The translations under genes were made by a program, and so were the position numbers. Positions 28,001 to 35,967 of a stretch of 64,000 bases of DNA are shown piece after piece; within the stretch, counting starts at the first letter, position 1; every line of letters starts with the position of its first letter. Source of the stretch: Actinospica durhamensis (GTDB lineage: Bacteria; Actinomycetota; Actinomycetes; Streptomycetales; Catenulisporaceae); assembly GCF_018139695.1 (NCBI RefSeq), contig NZ_JAGSOG010000008.1, positions 16,990 to 80,989 of the forward strand. Reading direction: 5' to 3'. Below the pieces are notes generated by a model. The model worked only from the letters and a program-made list of their open reading frames with translations, had not been told where the DNA came from and searched no databases.

Positions 28001-28671
28001 CCGGGAACTCCGGCCTGTCCGTGGGCATCGCGGGCGCGGACTCGATCCCGTCCGGGGTCACCGCCGTGGCGCTGCACGTGACCGTGACGGACGCGGCCGC
28101 CAACGGCTGGATCGCGGCCGAGCCGGACGGTGCGGGCACGCCGACGACCTCGATCCTGAACTACCTCAAGGGCCAGACGGTCTCCAACACGGTGATCGTG
28201 CCGGTGGCCGCGGACGGCAAGATCGAGCTCTACAACGGCGGCGGCAGTGGGGCGGTGGACCTGATCGGGGATGTGGCCGGGTACTACTCGGCGGCGTCGA
28301 AGGGCACGTACGTGCCGGTCACCCCGTATCGGGCCTGGGATTCGCGCAAGAGCGGCACCGCGCTCGTCTCCAACGGCACCACGACCTACGCGCTCGGTGC
28401 CACGCAGACGCAGCTGGGCATCCCCTCGGGCGCGACGATCGCGGCGAACATCACCGTCGCCGACACCACGGCCAACGGGTACGTCACCGCCTTCGCGGCC
28501 GGCAGCGCGCTGCCGGGTGTCTCGAACCTCAACTACCTCACCGGCCAGACCGTGGCGGGGCTGAGCATCGTGGCCACCAGCGGCGCGCAGCAGAAGCTCA
28601 GCGTCTACAACCAGTCGACCGGGCACGGCGACGTGATCCTGGACGTGTTCGGCTACTTCACGACCGGCTGA
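25036..28671 (+). CDS. Secreted beta-propeller / choice-of-anchor-D / RILDTR protein
   Basis: A 1211-residue exoprotein with GGGAGGACC before its ATG. A signal peptide covers ~1-37 (ALVLSLLVGVSAGAVVSAAP, ARA). Residues ~40-530 form a PQQ-type beta-propeller (VIVGTEENYVYGLNSETGAI, GRIYVGTRDGNLIAFG) without visible quinoprotein residues. Three Ig-like choice-of-anchor-D repeats start near 540, 630 and 732 (e.g. TINPTSLSFGNVAIGQVATQ). Three RILDTR modules begin near 845, 965 and 1090, the last degenerate (YRAWDSRKSG). The protein ends right after the third GYF. The architecture suggests a large surface or matrix scaffold. It converges with the related gene at 28752 across a bidirectional terminator. 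Confidence 0.9.
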   Translation: MPANSSRRGAVRVWALVLSLLVGVSAGAVVSAAPARADVDTVSNDNQRTGWDQNEPALSSGSVTGSDFGQLFSTALDGQIYAQPLVVGSTVIVGTEENYVYGLNSETGAILWSTYLGPSWPASTIGCGDLVPDIGITSTPVYDPSSGYVYLTAKVNNGTSASLPHYYLYALNAATGAVRPGWPVTIGGSPSNDPTNTFDTEDQLQRPGLLLQNGSIYLAFGGHCDYQPYRGYVVGVNIGTQVQHMWTTEAGANASGAGVWLSGGGIVSDGAGGMFIATGNGVTPPVGPGTSPPTTLSESVVHLAVAADGTISASDFFAPANAATLDANDQDVASGGPVALPDAEFGTTADPHLMVEIGKDGRLFLLNRDSLGGRAQGAGGTDAVVGETTLAGVWGHPAVWGGDGGYVYVDEAYSHLVALGYGLTGTGQPALHVAGNSAESFGYTSGSPVVTSNGTTSGSALVWVVQASGPNGSNGELMVYNAVPSNGVMTLLRSWPLGTVSKFSVPATNNGRIYVGTRDGNLIAFGAPTTQPLQGSGAAFGSVAVDSTSSANVTLTAARTVTVSAATTSAPFGVGATTTPALPVTLTAGQTLTVPVTYSPTAWGASTGTLSLTTDQGTVNFGLSGTGTQGGLAATPASQDWGSMAVGSSETLTVGVTNTGTTTETITGVTGPSAPFTASGLPAVGSTIAPGVSETMSVTYAPTAVENDSSSIVLTSDQGSVTIPLTGVGIQADPQVTINPTSLSFGNVAIGQVATQTFTVANTGNVNLTVTKAAPAAAPFGAVNPIPENQELAPGESYTVSVTFTPTALTSYSGVYEVSTNTGQGAMSITLTGTGVGSQYASTGPTRILDTRYGLGAPKAKVAVGSYVALKIAGNGSIPASVAAVALNVTATDTVGNGYVSVEPDGTGAATSNLNYLAGQTKANTVIAPVAADGKVDLYVVGSSGGSADLIADVSGYFAGGVGSGYTPVTPARILDTRHGTGAPAKQVAGNSGLSVGIAGADSIPSGVTAVALHVTVTDAAANGWIAAEPDGAGTPTTSILNYLKGQTVSNTVIVPVAADGKIELYNGGGSGAVDLIGDVAGYYSAASKGTYVPVTPYRAWDSRKSGTALVSNGTTTYALGATQTQLGIPSGATIAANITVADTTANGYVTAFAAGSALPGVSNLNYLTGQTVAGLSIVATSGAQQKLSVYNQSTGHGDVILDVFGYFTTG

Positions 28672-28680
28672 GCCAGGCGA

Positions 28681-28724
28681 GGCCACGGCCCCGGCAGCCT
28701 GCGAAGGCTGCCGGGGCCGTGGCC
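28681..28724 (+). terminator. Bidirectional terminator between two RILDTR-module genes
   Basis: A perfect 20-bp inverted repeat (GGCCACGGCCCCGGCAGCCT and its complement) with a GCGA tetraloop, followed by TTT. It lies between converging genes ending at 28671 and 28752. Confidence 0.9.
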
Positions 28725-28751
28725 TTTCCGCGGGACGGAAGTCCGGTGTGA

Positions 28752-31361
28752 CTACGTGGCGCTGTAGTAGCCGAACACGTCCCCGATGATCTCGACGGTG
28801 TTGTACCCGGTCCCGGTCTCGTTGTTGGTGATGGTGATCCCCTGGTCCGAGCCCGTCGTGGTGACCGCTACCTGGGCCATGTTGGACACCGTCTGGCCGG
28901 CCAGGTAGTTGACGTTGGACACGTTCGGCGTGGCACCGCCGGCGGGTGCGGCGGTGAGGAAGCCGTTGCCCGTGCCCTCGAGAGCCGTCAGGTTCAGCAC
29001 GTACGTGGTACCCGGGCTCTCGGCAGGCAGGTTGACGCTCGCACCTGCCGAGACCGGAGAGAGGTAGCCCCGGGTGTCCAGCTCCCGGGTGGGGATCCCG
29101 GGTACGTACGCGGCCGAGCCCGACGCCTCGGTGTAGTAGCCGGTGACGTCCGCGATGAGGTCCGTGCTCCCGGTGGGCGAACCGTTGTAGAGGTCGATAT
29201 TGCCGTTCGCGCCCACCGGCACGATCACCGTGTTCGAGATCGTCTGGCCCTTGAGGTAGTTCAGGTTCGAGGCGGCCGGCGTGGACGTGCCGTCCGGGAA
29301 TACGGTGACGAAGCCGTTGGAGGTGGTGTCGACCGCGGTCACGTGCAGCGAGACGGCCGTGATCCCGGAGGACGGGAGAGCGCCGCCGTCGGCGTTCACG
29401 ATCTGCAGCGCGATGGTGTCGAGCGGGCCGAGCGGCGCCTGGGGATCGCCGACGCCGTGCCGGGTGTCGAGGATCCGGGCCGGAGGCACGGCCTCGTAGC
29501 CGCTGGTGGAGTGGTCTTGTGAGAAGTAGCCGGTGACGTCGGCGATGACGTCGACGGCCGTGGTCGAGGTGATGCCGCTATCCGCGATGTCCACCCAGCC
29601 GTCGGCCCCGACCGGGGCGATGACCTCGTTCGCCACCGCCGCGGTGGCGCCGTAGTTGACGTTGGAGACGCTGGGCGCGCTGACACCGTCGGCGTAGGCC
29701 CTGAGGAAGCCGGAGCCCGTGCCGTCCACGGCGGTCAGGTTCAGCGCGACCGCGGTGATCCCGGTCGGGATCGAGCCGGTGCCGGCGACCTTGAGCCGGA
29801 TGACGGCGCCCGAGGTCACCGCTCCCTGGGTGGTGCCGACTCCGTGTCGGGTGTCCAGGATCCGGACCGGGCCGTACGGCGTGAAGTCCGAGCCGTTGGT
29901 GCCCAGGGTCGTCGAGAGCGACTCGGTGGCGCCGTCGGCCTCGGTGACCGTGGCCAGGATGGTGTAGTGCCCCGACTTCGCGTAGGTGTGCGTCACGTTC
30001 GGCGTCGTGCTCTGGGTGGTGGTGCCGTCACCCCAGCTGAACGAGTACCCCTGCGGGTTCACCGGCGGCTCGCTGTCCGAGACGGCCACGGTCAGCGCGT
30101 CCTGCGGCTGAAAGGACATGGAGCCGAGCACGGTCGAGTAGGCCTGGTACTGCACGGCGCCGCGGGTGCAGTAGTCGGGGCTCCCGGCGCCCGCGATGGC
30201 TGCGAACGCATCGTACGTGCACTGATTCCCGAAGTAGTCGGTGCTCAGCATGCCCGGCGCGGACGAGTCGGCCGAGCCGATCGCGGGACTGTTGGCAGAC
30301 GGGCTCGGGATGGCGGTGAACTGCGGGTCGGCGACGAGATCGTGCGCGCCCTCGGTGGTGGCGGAAGCCAGCGCGGCGGCTGTGCTGTAGAAGGCTCCGT
30401 TCCACGCGTAGGGGTAGAAGACGCCGGATACGTTCGCCGACGGCCACAGCAGGTTGTAGTCGGCGGTGACCGGCGCCTGAGCGGAGTCGGACACGGAGAG
30501 CATGCCGGTCGCCGGGGTCCCGGTCACGCAGTCGCCCGCGCCGCCGACCGTCAGGATGTTGTTCTCGACGACGGATCCGCCCGACGCCCCGCTCACGCCG
30601 ACGGCGGTGCCGCAGGCCGAACCCGTGCTGACGGTGTTGCTCACGACGTCCGTGCCGGTGGCGCCGACTACCGAGATCAGGGGCGCGTACGAGGTGGCGA
30701 GGGTGCTCGAGATGTTCTGGATGAAGTTCGTCGTGATCACGTCACCCGAAGCGCCCGCGTCGACCTGGATCACCGGCGCGGTCGTGGGGCCGGAGACTAT
30801 CAGCTCACTGCGGCTGACGGTCACCGCCGAAGACGACGCGGCGAGTTCGACGAGGGGAGCGGCGTCCGTCTGCCCGGCCGAGCCCGCGCGGCCTCGGATC
30901 TTGTCGAGCGTCACGTGCGAGGAGCCGGAGACGGAGACCGCGGTCCCCAGCGTACTCGTGATCTGGAAGCCCGAGATCGTGACGTACGAGGCGCCGTCCA
31001 CGGCGATCACGGGCACGGTGTCGGCCGAGCCCGCCGCCACGCCGACCGACGTGGTGGACGTGATCGAACCCTCGATGGTGATCGGATCCGTGGCGGTACC
31101 GGTGTTGGAGATCGTCACGGGAGCGTACAGAACGCTGCCCGAGACCTCGACCGTGTCTCCGGCCACCGCCGCGTTCACGCCGTTCTGCAGAGTGCAGAAC
31201 GGAACCGCGCCGGTGCCCGTACCCGAGTCGCTGCAAGCCGTCGACGAACCGTCGACGTAGATGATGGTGGAACTCGTCGAGTCGGCAGAGGCGATGGCCG
31301 GGGCCATGCCCACTGTCGAGACGACGAGGACAGCGCAGAGCGCTGTGCGGCGCGTGCGCAC
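28752..31361 (-). CDS. Secreted beta-helix / PKD / RILDTR protein
   Basis: An 869-residue exoprotein from GTG 31361 (GGGGAGG upstream). A signal peptide ends near residue 26 (PAIASA-DS). Residues ~33-390 form a right-handed parallel beta-helix (DTVEVSGSVLYAPVTISNTG, SYVTISGFQITSTLGTAVSV, GSVVENNILTV). A PKD-like domain is at ~410-485 (SFSWGDGTTTQSTTPNVTHT). Three RILDTR modules begin with VRILDTRHGVG, ARILDTRHGVG and TRELDTRGYL, and the protein stops after the last GYY. The beta-helix could bind or cut a polysaccharide, but no catalytic triad is obvious. Its N-terminal segment resembles the truncated protein at 1-799. Confidence 0.9.
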   Translation of the reverse strand: MRTRRTALCAVLVVSTVGMAPAIASADSTSSTIIYVDGSSTACSDSGTGTGAVPFCTLQNGVNAAVAGDTVEVSGSVLYAPVTISNTGTATDPITIEGSITSTTSVGVAAGSADTVPVIAVDGASYVTISGFQITSTLGTAVSVSGSSHVTLDKIRGRAGSAGQTDAAPLVELAASSSAVTVSRSELIVSGPTTAPVIQVDAGASGDVITTNFIQNISSTLATSYAPLISVVGATGTDVVSNTVSTGSACGTAVGVSGASGGSVVENNILTVGGAGDCVTGTPATGMLSVSDSAQAPVTADYNLLWPSANVSGVFYPYAWNGAFYSTAAALASATTEGAHDLVADPQFTAIPSPSANSPAIGSADSSAPGMLSTDYFGNQCTYDAFAAIAGAGSPDYCTRGAVQYQAYSTVLGSMSFQPQDALTVAVSDSEPPVNPQGYSFSWGDGTTTQSTTPNVTHTYAKSGHYTILATVTEADGATESLSTTLGTNGSDFTPYGPVRILDTRHGVGTTQGAVTSGAVIRLKVAGTGSIPTGITAVALNLTAVDGTGSGFLRAYADGVSAPSVSNVNYGATAAVANEVIAPVGADGWVDIADSGITSTTAVDVIADVTGYFSQDHSTSGYEAVPPARILDTRHGVGDPQAPLGPLDTIALQIVNADGGALPSSGITAVSLHVTAVDTTSNGFVTVFPDGTSTPAASNLNYLKGQTISNTVIVPVGANGNIDLYNGSPTGSTDLIADVTGYYTEASGSAAYVPGIPTRELDTRGYLSPVSAGASVNLPAESPGTTYVLNLTALEGTGNGFLTAAPAGGATPNVSNVNYLAGQTVSNMAQVAVTTTGSDQGITITNNETGTGYNTVEIIGDVFGYYSAT

Positions 31362-31483
31362 CGATGCCTCCCCATTTCGATTGTCTTCCCGCGTCCGCGC
31401 GCCGGCGATGCGGCCGCGGCGGACGCCGTCGACTCTACCCGTTTGTTAGTACCCTGCTATCAACGGTTCCGCCACAGTCCGGA

Positions 31484-32500
31484 TCACAGCCGCGCGCGCA
31501 TGCTTTCGCAGACCCCGTGGACGTCGGCGAACCGGTGGGTGCCGTCGGCGCCGCGCACGGTGCCGGTGTAGCGGCCGAACATCTGGAAGTAGTCGATGGC
31601 GAAGACCCCGAGCTGGTGCTTGACCTGCTTGCGGCCTTCGGGGGTGAAGGCCGCATCGAGGCGGCCGTCGGCGGAGCGCATGTGCCAGGGGGCGTTCGGA
31701 TCGGCGGGGTCGGCCGGTTCGAAGGTGATGTCGGCGAGGGGCTCGCAGGCCTGCGGCGTCCAGACGCAGGACTCCTCGGGCTCGCCGGGGACCTCGGGCC
31801 GGTCGACGAAGTTCGCGCCGATCAGGCCGGCCGGGGTGCGCAGCGCGAAGGTGCCCCACAGCCAGTTCGTCCGGTAGGGCAGCAGCGAGCGGTGCTCGTC
31901 GAGGACGGCGAGGTCGCGCTCGGCGTCGAACAGGAGCTTCTTGTCGCCGACCCGCAGCACGCCGCTGACCGGGAACAGCGCCTTGTGCGTGTACATGCGG
32001 GCGCGGCGGCCGGGCAGGCGGGAGCTGACCGAGAGCGGCGGGCCGGCGTGCGCGGCGTCGAGGCGCAGTTCGCCGGCGATGGCCGGGGCGGTCGGGGTGG
32101 CCGCGACGTCGAAGGTCAGCCGGTGTTCGCCGTCGGTGTCGGCGAACTCGTACGCGATCGAGTAGCCGCCGCGCCGGGCCGTGTACGTGCTGCCGAACAG
32201 CGCCGCGGGCATGGACAGGGAGCCGCTGCGCATGGTGACGGCGTGCTGGTGCAGCACGTGCGCGGCCCGGTCGTACGCGTAGATCTCCGAGCTGGCCAGG
32301 TAGTGCGCGTCCTGGATGATGAGCGAGGAGTACCAGTCGGGGTGCAGCAGGGTGAAGCCGATCCACTCCTTGAGCCTGAGCCCGCGCAGGCGCCGGGAGA
32401 ACCCGGTGAACTCGTCGAGCGGGTTGACGACCGAGGGCCGGGCCTCGAGGCGACCGTAGCGCCGGGCCCAGCCCTCGACGAGGCTGTTCGGATTCGACAT
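31484..32500 (-). CDS. DUF2804 family protein
   Basis: A 338-residue cytoplasmic protein. It matches DUF2804 by length and by FSRRLRGLRLKEWIGFTLLH near the start and NWLWGTFALRTPAGLIGANF in the middle, with LADITFEP later. The family is predicted to be beta-rich and related to lipocalin-like or carotenoid/lipid-modifying folds; no activity is established to my knowledge. ATG 32500 is used since the family begins there, although the frame is open to 33103 through the next gene. The ribosome binding site is weak. Probably its own transcription unit, 104 bp after the lipoprotein gene. Confidence 0.85.
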   Translation of the reverse strand: MSNPNSLVEGWARRYGRLEARPSVVNPLDEFTGFSRRLRGLRLKEWIGFTLLHPDWYSSLIIQDAHYLASSEIYAYDRAAHVLHQHAVTMRSGSLSMPAALFGSTYTARRGGYSIAYEFADTDGEHRLTFDVAATPTAPAIAGELRLDAAHAGPPLSVSSRLPGRRARMYTHKALFPVSGVLRVGDKKLLFDAERDLAVLDEHRSLLPYRTNWLWGTFALRTPAGLIGANFVDRPEVPGEPEESCVWTPQACEPLADITFEPADPADPNAPWHMRSADGRLDAAFTPEGRKQVKHQLGVFAIDYFQMFGRYTGTVRGADGTHRFADVHGVCESMRARL

Positions 32501-32604
32501 GGCAGGGAACGTAGTGATCGGGTCGGGGTAAGTCAACGGGTGAGGAGACTTCGACGCCTCACCCGTCGACGTACCCCGGGCCGGTACCCCTACCCGGGCC
32601 CGGA

Positions 32605-33198
32605 TCAGTTGCCGGGCTGGGCGACGGTCGCGTCGAGCTCCGGGACGTTCACGTACAGCTTGATCGGCTCCGAGGAGACCACGAACGGCTGGTCGGTCTC
32701 CACCAGCGTGCCGGTGGAGGTGAAGAAGAAGACCCCGTACTGCCCGCCCTCCTCCGGACCGTAGGAGCCGTCGTCGCCGATCGCGTCGAGCACGCAGCCG
32801 TCGGCACTGCCGCAGTTCGTGGTGATCTGGGTGGCGGTCATCTGGGACTCGGTCGAGGAGACCTTGCCCTTGATGACGTAGTAGCCGATCGGCGTCGGGG
32901 AGCCCCAGGCGAAGATGTAGACGTAGTTGGTGTCCCCGGCCGAGTTGTACAGCTTCAGCCGGGCCGCGAGATTCTCCCGTTCGAGCGGATCGGAGGGCGC
33001 CGCGGCGGTGTAGGGATACGGGACCGCCTGGTTGAACTCCTTGTACGTGGTCTGCGATATCACGTTGCCGCCGGAGACCTGGTTGCCGGACGAGCCCGTG
33101 CACGCGGCGAGCGTGGCCAGGCCGAGCACGGCGACCAGGGTGGCGAGGATCAGGACGCGGATACGGTGGTGGCGGGCGCGGACCTGGGTGGGCTTCAT
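32605..33198 (-). CDS. Lipoprotein paired with a membrane protein
   Basis: A 197-residue exported lipoprotein: basic start MKPTQVRARHHRIR, hydrophobic VLILATLVAVLGLATLAA and lipobox Cys33. The mature domain includes NYVYIFAWGSPTPIGYYVIK and GVFFFTSTGTLVETDQPFVV, with a cysteine pair (TTNCG, DGCVL). It resembles actinobacterial lipoproteins of unknown function that come in pairs with a small single-pass protein. Its ATG overlaps the stop of the upstream gene (ATGA, 33195-33198), so the two are co-translated and probably form one envelope complex. Confidence 0.8.
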   Translation of the reverse strand: MKPTQVRARHHRIRVLILATLVAVLGLATLAACTGSSGNQVSGGNVISQTTYKEFNQAVPYPYTAAAPSDPLERENLAARLKLYNSAGDTNYVYIFAWGSPTPIGYYVIKGKVSSTESQMTATQITTNCGSADGCVLDAIGDDGSYGPEEGGQYGVFFFTSTGTLVETDQPFVVSSEPIKLYVNVPELDATVAQPGN

Positions 33199-33650
33199 GA
33201 CTTGGAGACCTCGCAGACGGTGGTGGGATAGGCGGAGGGCAGGCCGCTGGGCAGCAGTCCGGAGGCCAGGATGTTGCGGACGTCGGCGTTGTACGCGGCG
33301 ACGTCGGTCAGGCAGTTGAGCTCGAGGCCCTGCAGGTCGATCTTGTCCTGCTGGGTGGTCACGTTCGCGGCGAGCACCTGGATCTTCTGCTGGTCGGAGA
33401 GCACGGTGGCCTGGTCGCCGAGCAGCTTCGTGTTCTGCGCCACCTGGTTCTGGCCGGAGTTGTGCTGCCGGGTGACCGACGCGTCGCCGCGCACGCCGGA
33501 ACTCGAGGTCCACAGCCAGATCCCGACCGCGGTCACCGCGGCGATCAGGACCAGCGCGGCGATCAGGACCGGAACGGTCAGCGCGAATCCGCGGCCGGTC
33601 GCGCGGTAGCCCTCGCGCAGGGATTTTCGATTGGAGCCGGAGGGGGGCAT
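33195..33650 (-). CDS. Single-pass membrane protein, partner of the lipoprotein
   Basis: A 151-residue protein: a ~25-residue basic cytoplasmic start, one helix (FALTVPVLIAALVLIAAVTA), and a ~100-residue outer part that includes a likely coiled coil rich in Gln (NSGQNQVAQNTKLLGDQATV, LSDQQKIQVLAANVTTQQDK) and two cysteines (ELNCLTD, TVCEV). It is coupled to the lipoprotein downstream by a 4-bp overlap. No family known to me. The coiled coil suggests an oligomeric or LPXTG-independent envelope assembly. Confidence 0.75.
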   Translation of the reverse strand: MPPSGSNRKSLREGYRATGRGFALTVPVLIAALVLIAAVTAVGIWLWTSSSGVRGDASVTRQHNSGQNQVAQNTKLLGDQATVLSDQQKIQVLAANVTTQQDKIDLQGLELNCLTDVAAYNADVRNILASGLLPSGLPSAYPTTVCEVSKS

Positions 33651-33988
33651 GTGTCTCTCCCGACGTGTGGAAGGCCGTCAACAGGGATGAATGAGGAGCA
33701 ATCGCGGAACTGAGGGCACGCCGAGGTCACGGGCGGCGACATCGCCGGCCCGCTCGGGAGCGTGCGGAGAAGGGGTGCGGGTGAGTCGGGAGGGCCGGCG
33801 GGCGTCGCCGGATCCGGGGGCATCCTCGCCGTGTCGGATCCGGCGGCGTCCTTGCGCCGATCGCGTGGTGCTCAACCGCCGGGCATGTGCGGGAGCGGGT
33901 GCGCGACGCGAGGGACGTTCAGCGTGTCGGGAGCGCCCAGGATGACCCGGACGTTCGGGGCGCTGCGTTCCGCGTCGCGCCCCGCCTT
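33651..33988. other. Intergenic region, 338 bp, nothing recognised
   Basis: It lies between the end of the flotillin gene and the start of the membrane/lipoprotein pair, all on the minus strand. A weak 7-bp AGCGCCC/GGGCGCT hairpin occurs near 33930-33965 and might end flotillin transcription. No gene seen. Confidence 0.35.
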
Positions 33989-35464
33989 CTATCCGGCCTG
34001 GATCGTCACCTGCTGCGTCGGCCGGTGGTTGTCCTTCGCCGCGGAGTCCGCGGTGGGCGTGGCCGCGTCCTGGCGCATCGAGGCGAGCAGGTTGCGGGCC
34101 AGGCCGAGGCCGGTGCCGCCCATCGTCAGGGCCTTGGCCAGCATGTCGTCGACGCCCTCGGCGCCGTTGAGCACGACCATGTGGTCCACCCCGGCGAAGG
34201 CCTGGGCGCCGGCCCTGACGATCTCCGGCCAGCTCTCGGCCAGCTGCTGGGCGATGACCGCTTCCTGGTTCTCGGCCAACGCCGCGGCGCGGGCCTTGAT
34301 CGACTCGGCCTCGGCCAGGCCGAGGGCGCGCGCGGACTCGGCCTGGGCTAGGCCCCGCGCCTTGGCCGCGGCGGCCTCGGCCTCACCGGTGGCCCGGGTG
34401 GCCTCGGCGTTCGCCAGACCGCGGGCCCGGGTGGAGGCGGCCTCGGCTTCGGCCGCGGCCCTCACCCGCATCGCGTCGGCGCTCGCCCGCAGCTCGGTCT
34501 CCTTGGCCTCGGCCTCGGCCTCGTGCACCTTCGACTCGCGCTGTGCCCGGGCGAGGGTGACGGTCTTGTACGCCTCGGCGTCGGCCGGCTTGCGCACGTC
34601 GACCTGGAGCTGCTGCTCGCGCTTGTTCGCCTCGAGCTCGGCGACCCTGGTCTCCTGGACCACGACCTCCTGGTGCGCGGCGGCCGCGGCCAGCGGTCCG
34701 GCCGCCTTGGAGCGGGCCTGCGCCTGGTCCACCTCGGCCTGGTATCCGGCCTGCTGGATGTTGGCGTTGCGGATCGCCTCGGCCTTGCGCGCGTTCGCCT
34801 CGGCCTCGGCCTCGGTGGCCACCCGCTCGGCGTCGGCCTGGGCGATGCGCGCGTCCCGCTGGACCGCGGCGGTGTGCGGAGCGGCCAGCGCCTTGATGTA
34901 GCCGGTCGGGTCCTCGATCTCCTGGATCTGCAGGGAGTCGATGGTCAACCCCAGCTTCTCCATCTCGTGTCCGCTGGTGGCGCGGGTCTGCTCGGTCAGC
35001 CGCTCCCGGTCGCGGATCATCTCCTCCACGGTCAGGCTGCCCACGATCGAGCGCAGGTGTCCGGCCAGGATGTTGTGCACGCGGGTGTTCATGTTCGCCT
35101 GCTGGTCCAGGAACCGCCGCGCCGCGTTGGCGATCGACACCCGGTCGTCGCCCACCTTGAAGATCACCACGCCCTTGACGTGCACCGGGATGCCCTGGGC
35201 GGTGACGCAGTCCACGGCCAGATCCGCTTCGTTGAGGTCCAGCGAGAGCTTGCGCACGGCCTGCACCCCGGGCAGCACGAGGGTGCCGCGTCCGGTGACG
35301 ATCCGGAAGCCCATCCCGTCTTCCACGCCGTCGACGCGGTGCTTCGCGCCCGAGATCAGCAGCGCCTGGTTGGGCTCGGCCACGCGCCAAGCCGCCTTGA
35401 ACGCGACGACGAAGACCAGAACAGCGGCCGCCGCGATTACCCCGATCATCAGTGCCAGAGGCAC
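33989..35464 (-). CDS. Flotillin-like SPFH/Band 7 protein
   Basis: A 491-residue membrane-associated scaffold. An N-terminal helix (~3-23, LALMIGVIAAAAVLVFVVAF) precedes the SPFH domain (~25-190; EPNQALLISGAKHRVDGVED, SLTVEEMIRDRERLTEQTRA, IDSLQIQEIEDPTGYIKALA). A long Glu/Ala-rich coiled coil follows (~200-430; repeated EAEA/ARA heptads), then a Gly/Met-rich tail. Bacterial flotillins organise membrane microdomains and usually work with an NfeD-type partner; the gene upstream (35590-35850) encodes the OB-fold part of such a partner. The strong bias to GAG/GCG codons makes its antisense frames falsely open. Confidence 0.93.
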   Translation of the reverse strand: MPLALMIGVIAAAAVLVFVVAFKAAWRVAEPNQALLISGAKHRVDGVEDGMGFRIVTGRGTLVLPGVQAVRKLSLDLNEADLAVDCVTAQGIPVHVKGVVIFKVGDDRVSIANAARRFLDQQANMNTRVHNILAGHLRSIVGSLTVEEMIRDRERLTEQTRATSGHEMEKLGLTIDSLQIQEIEDPTGYIKALAAPHTAAVQRDARIAQADAERVATEAEAEANARKAEAIRNANIQQAGYQAEVDQAQARSKAAGPLAAAAAHQEVVVQETRVAELEANKREQQLQVDVRKPADAEAYKTVTLARAQRESKVHEAEAEAKETELRASADAMRVRAAAEAEAASTRARGLANAEATRATGEAEAAAAKARGLAQAESARALGLAEAESIKARAAALAENQEAVIAQQLAESWPEIVRAGAQAFAGVDHMVVLNGAEGVDDMLAKALTMGGTGLGLARNLLASMRQDAATPTADSAAKDNHRPTQQVTIQAG

Positions 35465-35589
35465 TTGAGGTCACTTCCCCCTGCATGTGAATGGAAACTG
35501 CGGCCCGATGCCGCGAGCCCCGACCACTGGTGTACTCCTGTCCGCGCCCGTACGCGAGCGGCGAGAAAGTGTGCTGCGTCACACTCCTG

Positions 35590-35850
35590 TCAGAGGGCTG
35601 AAACGTAGACGGTACGCGGCGCGTGATAGTCCATCACCACCACGATCGTGCCGGGCGCGATCCGCTCCTCGGGGTCCGCCGCGTACGCCATGAAGGCCTC
35701 CGCGCCCCCGCGCACCCGCACCATGACCTCGCCCACCAGACCCGGCCCGATCCGCCCGGTCACCCGCCCCTGCATCCCGACCATCGACGACCTCCGACGC
35801 GTCGCGGCGGGCTCCTCGGGGGCCGCCGCACGAGTGCTGACAGGCGTCAT
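35590..35850 (-). CDS. Short NfeD-like OB-fold protein
   Basis: An 86-residue protein. From ATG 35850 a ~25-residue Arg/Ala start leads into a beta-barrel segment (MQGRVTGRIGPGLVGEVMVR, AEERI-like PEERIAPGTIVVVMDYHAPR, TVYVSAL). This is the pattern of the C-terminal OB domain of NfeD proteins: G-x-V/A-G-x-x-x-P-x-G, then VxVxxYxxxxxxVxP. It lacks the membrane helices and ClpP-like protease part of full NfeD. It lies 125 bp upstream of the flotillin gene on the same strand, the usual partnership. An internal ATG (MVGMQG) is a possible alternative start. Confidence 0.75.
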   Translation of the reverse strand: MTPVSTRAAAPEEPAATRRRSSMVGMQGRVTGRIGPGLVGEVMVRVRGGAEAFMAYAADPEERIAPGTIVVVMDYHAPRTVYVSAL

Positions 35851-35967
35851 TACACACCCGCCGGGCGCGGCTCGCGGAGTGAGACGGGCGGTTTCCGGGC
35901 CCGGTGACGCGCTAGGGTCGGCTTGAGGTGCCGTGATCCGCACCGCGCCGCCGAGGAGCAAGAGACG

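Noticed and set aside
34523..35608. Long rightward frame opposite the flotillin gene
   Set aside because: Produced by the repetitive GAG/GCG codons of the coiled coil; Leu/Gly/Arg-rich without features.
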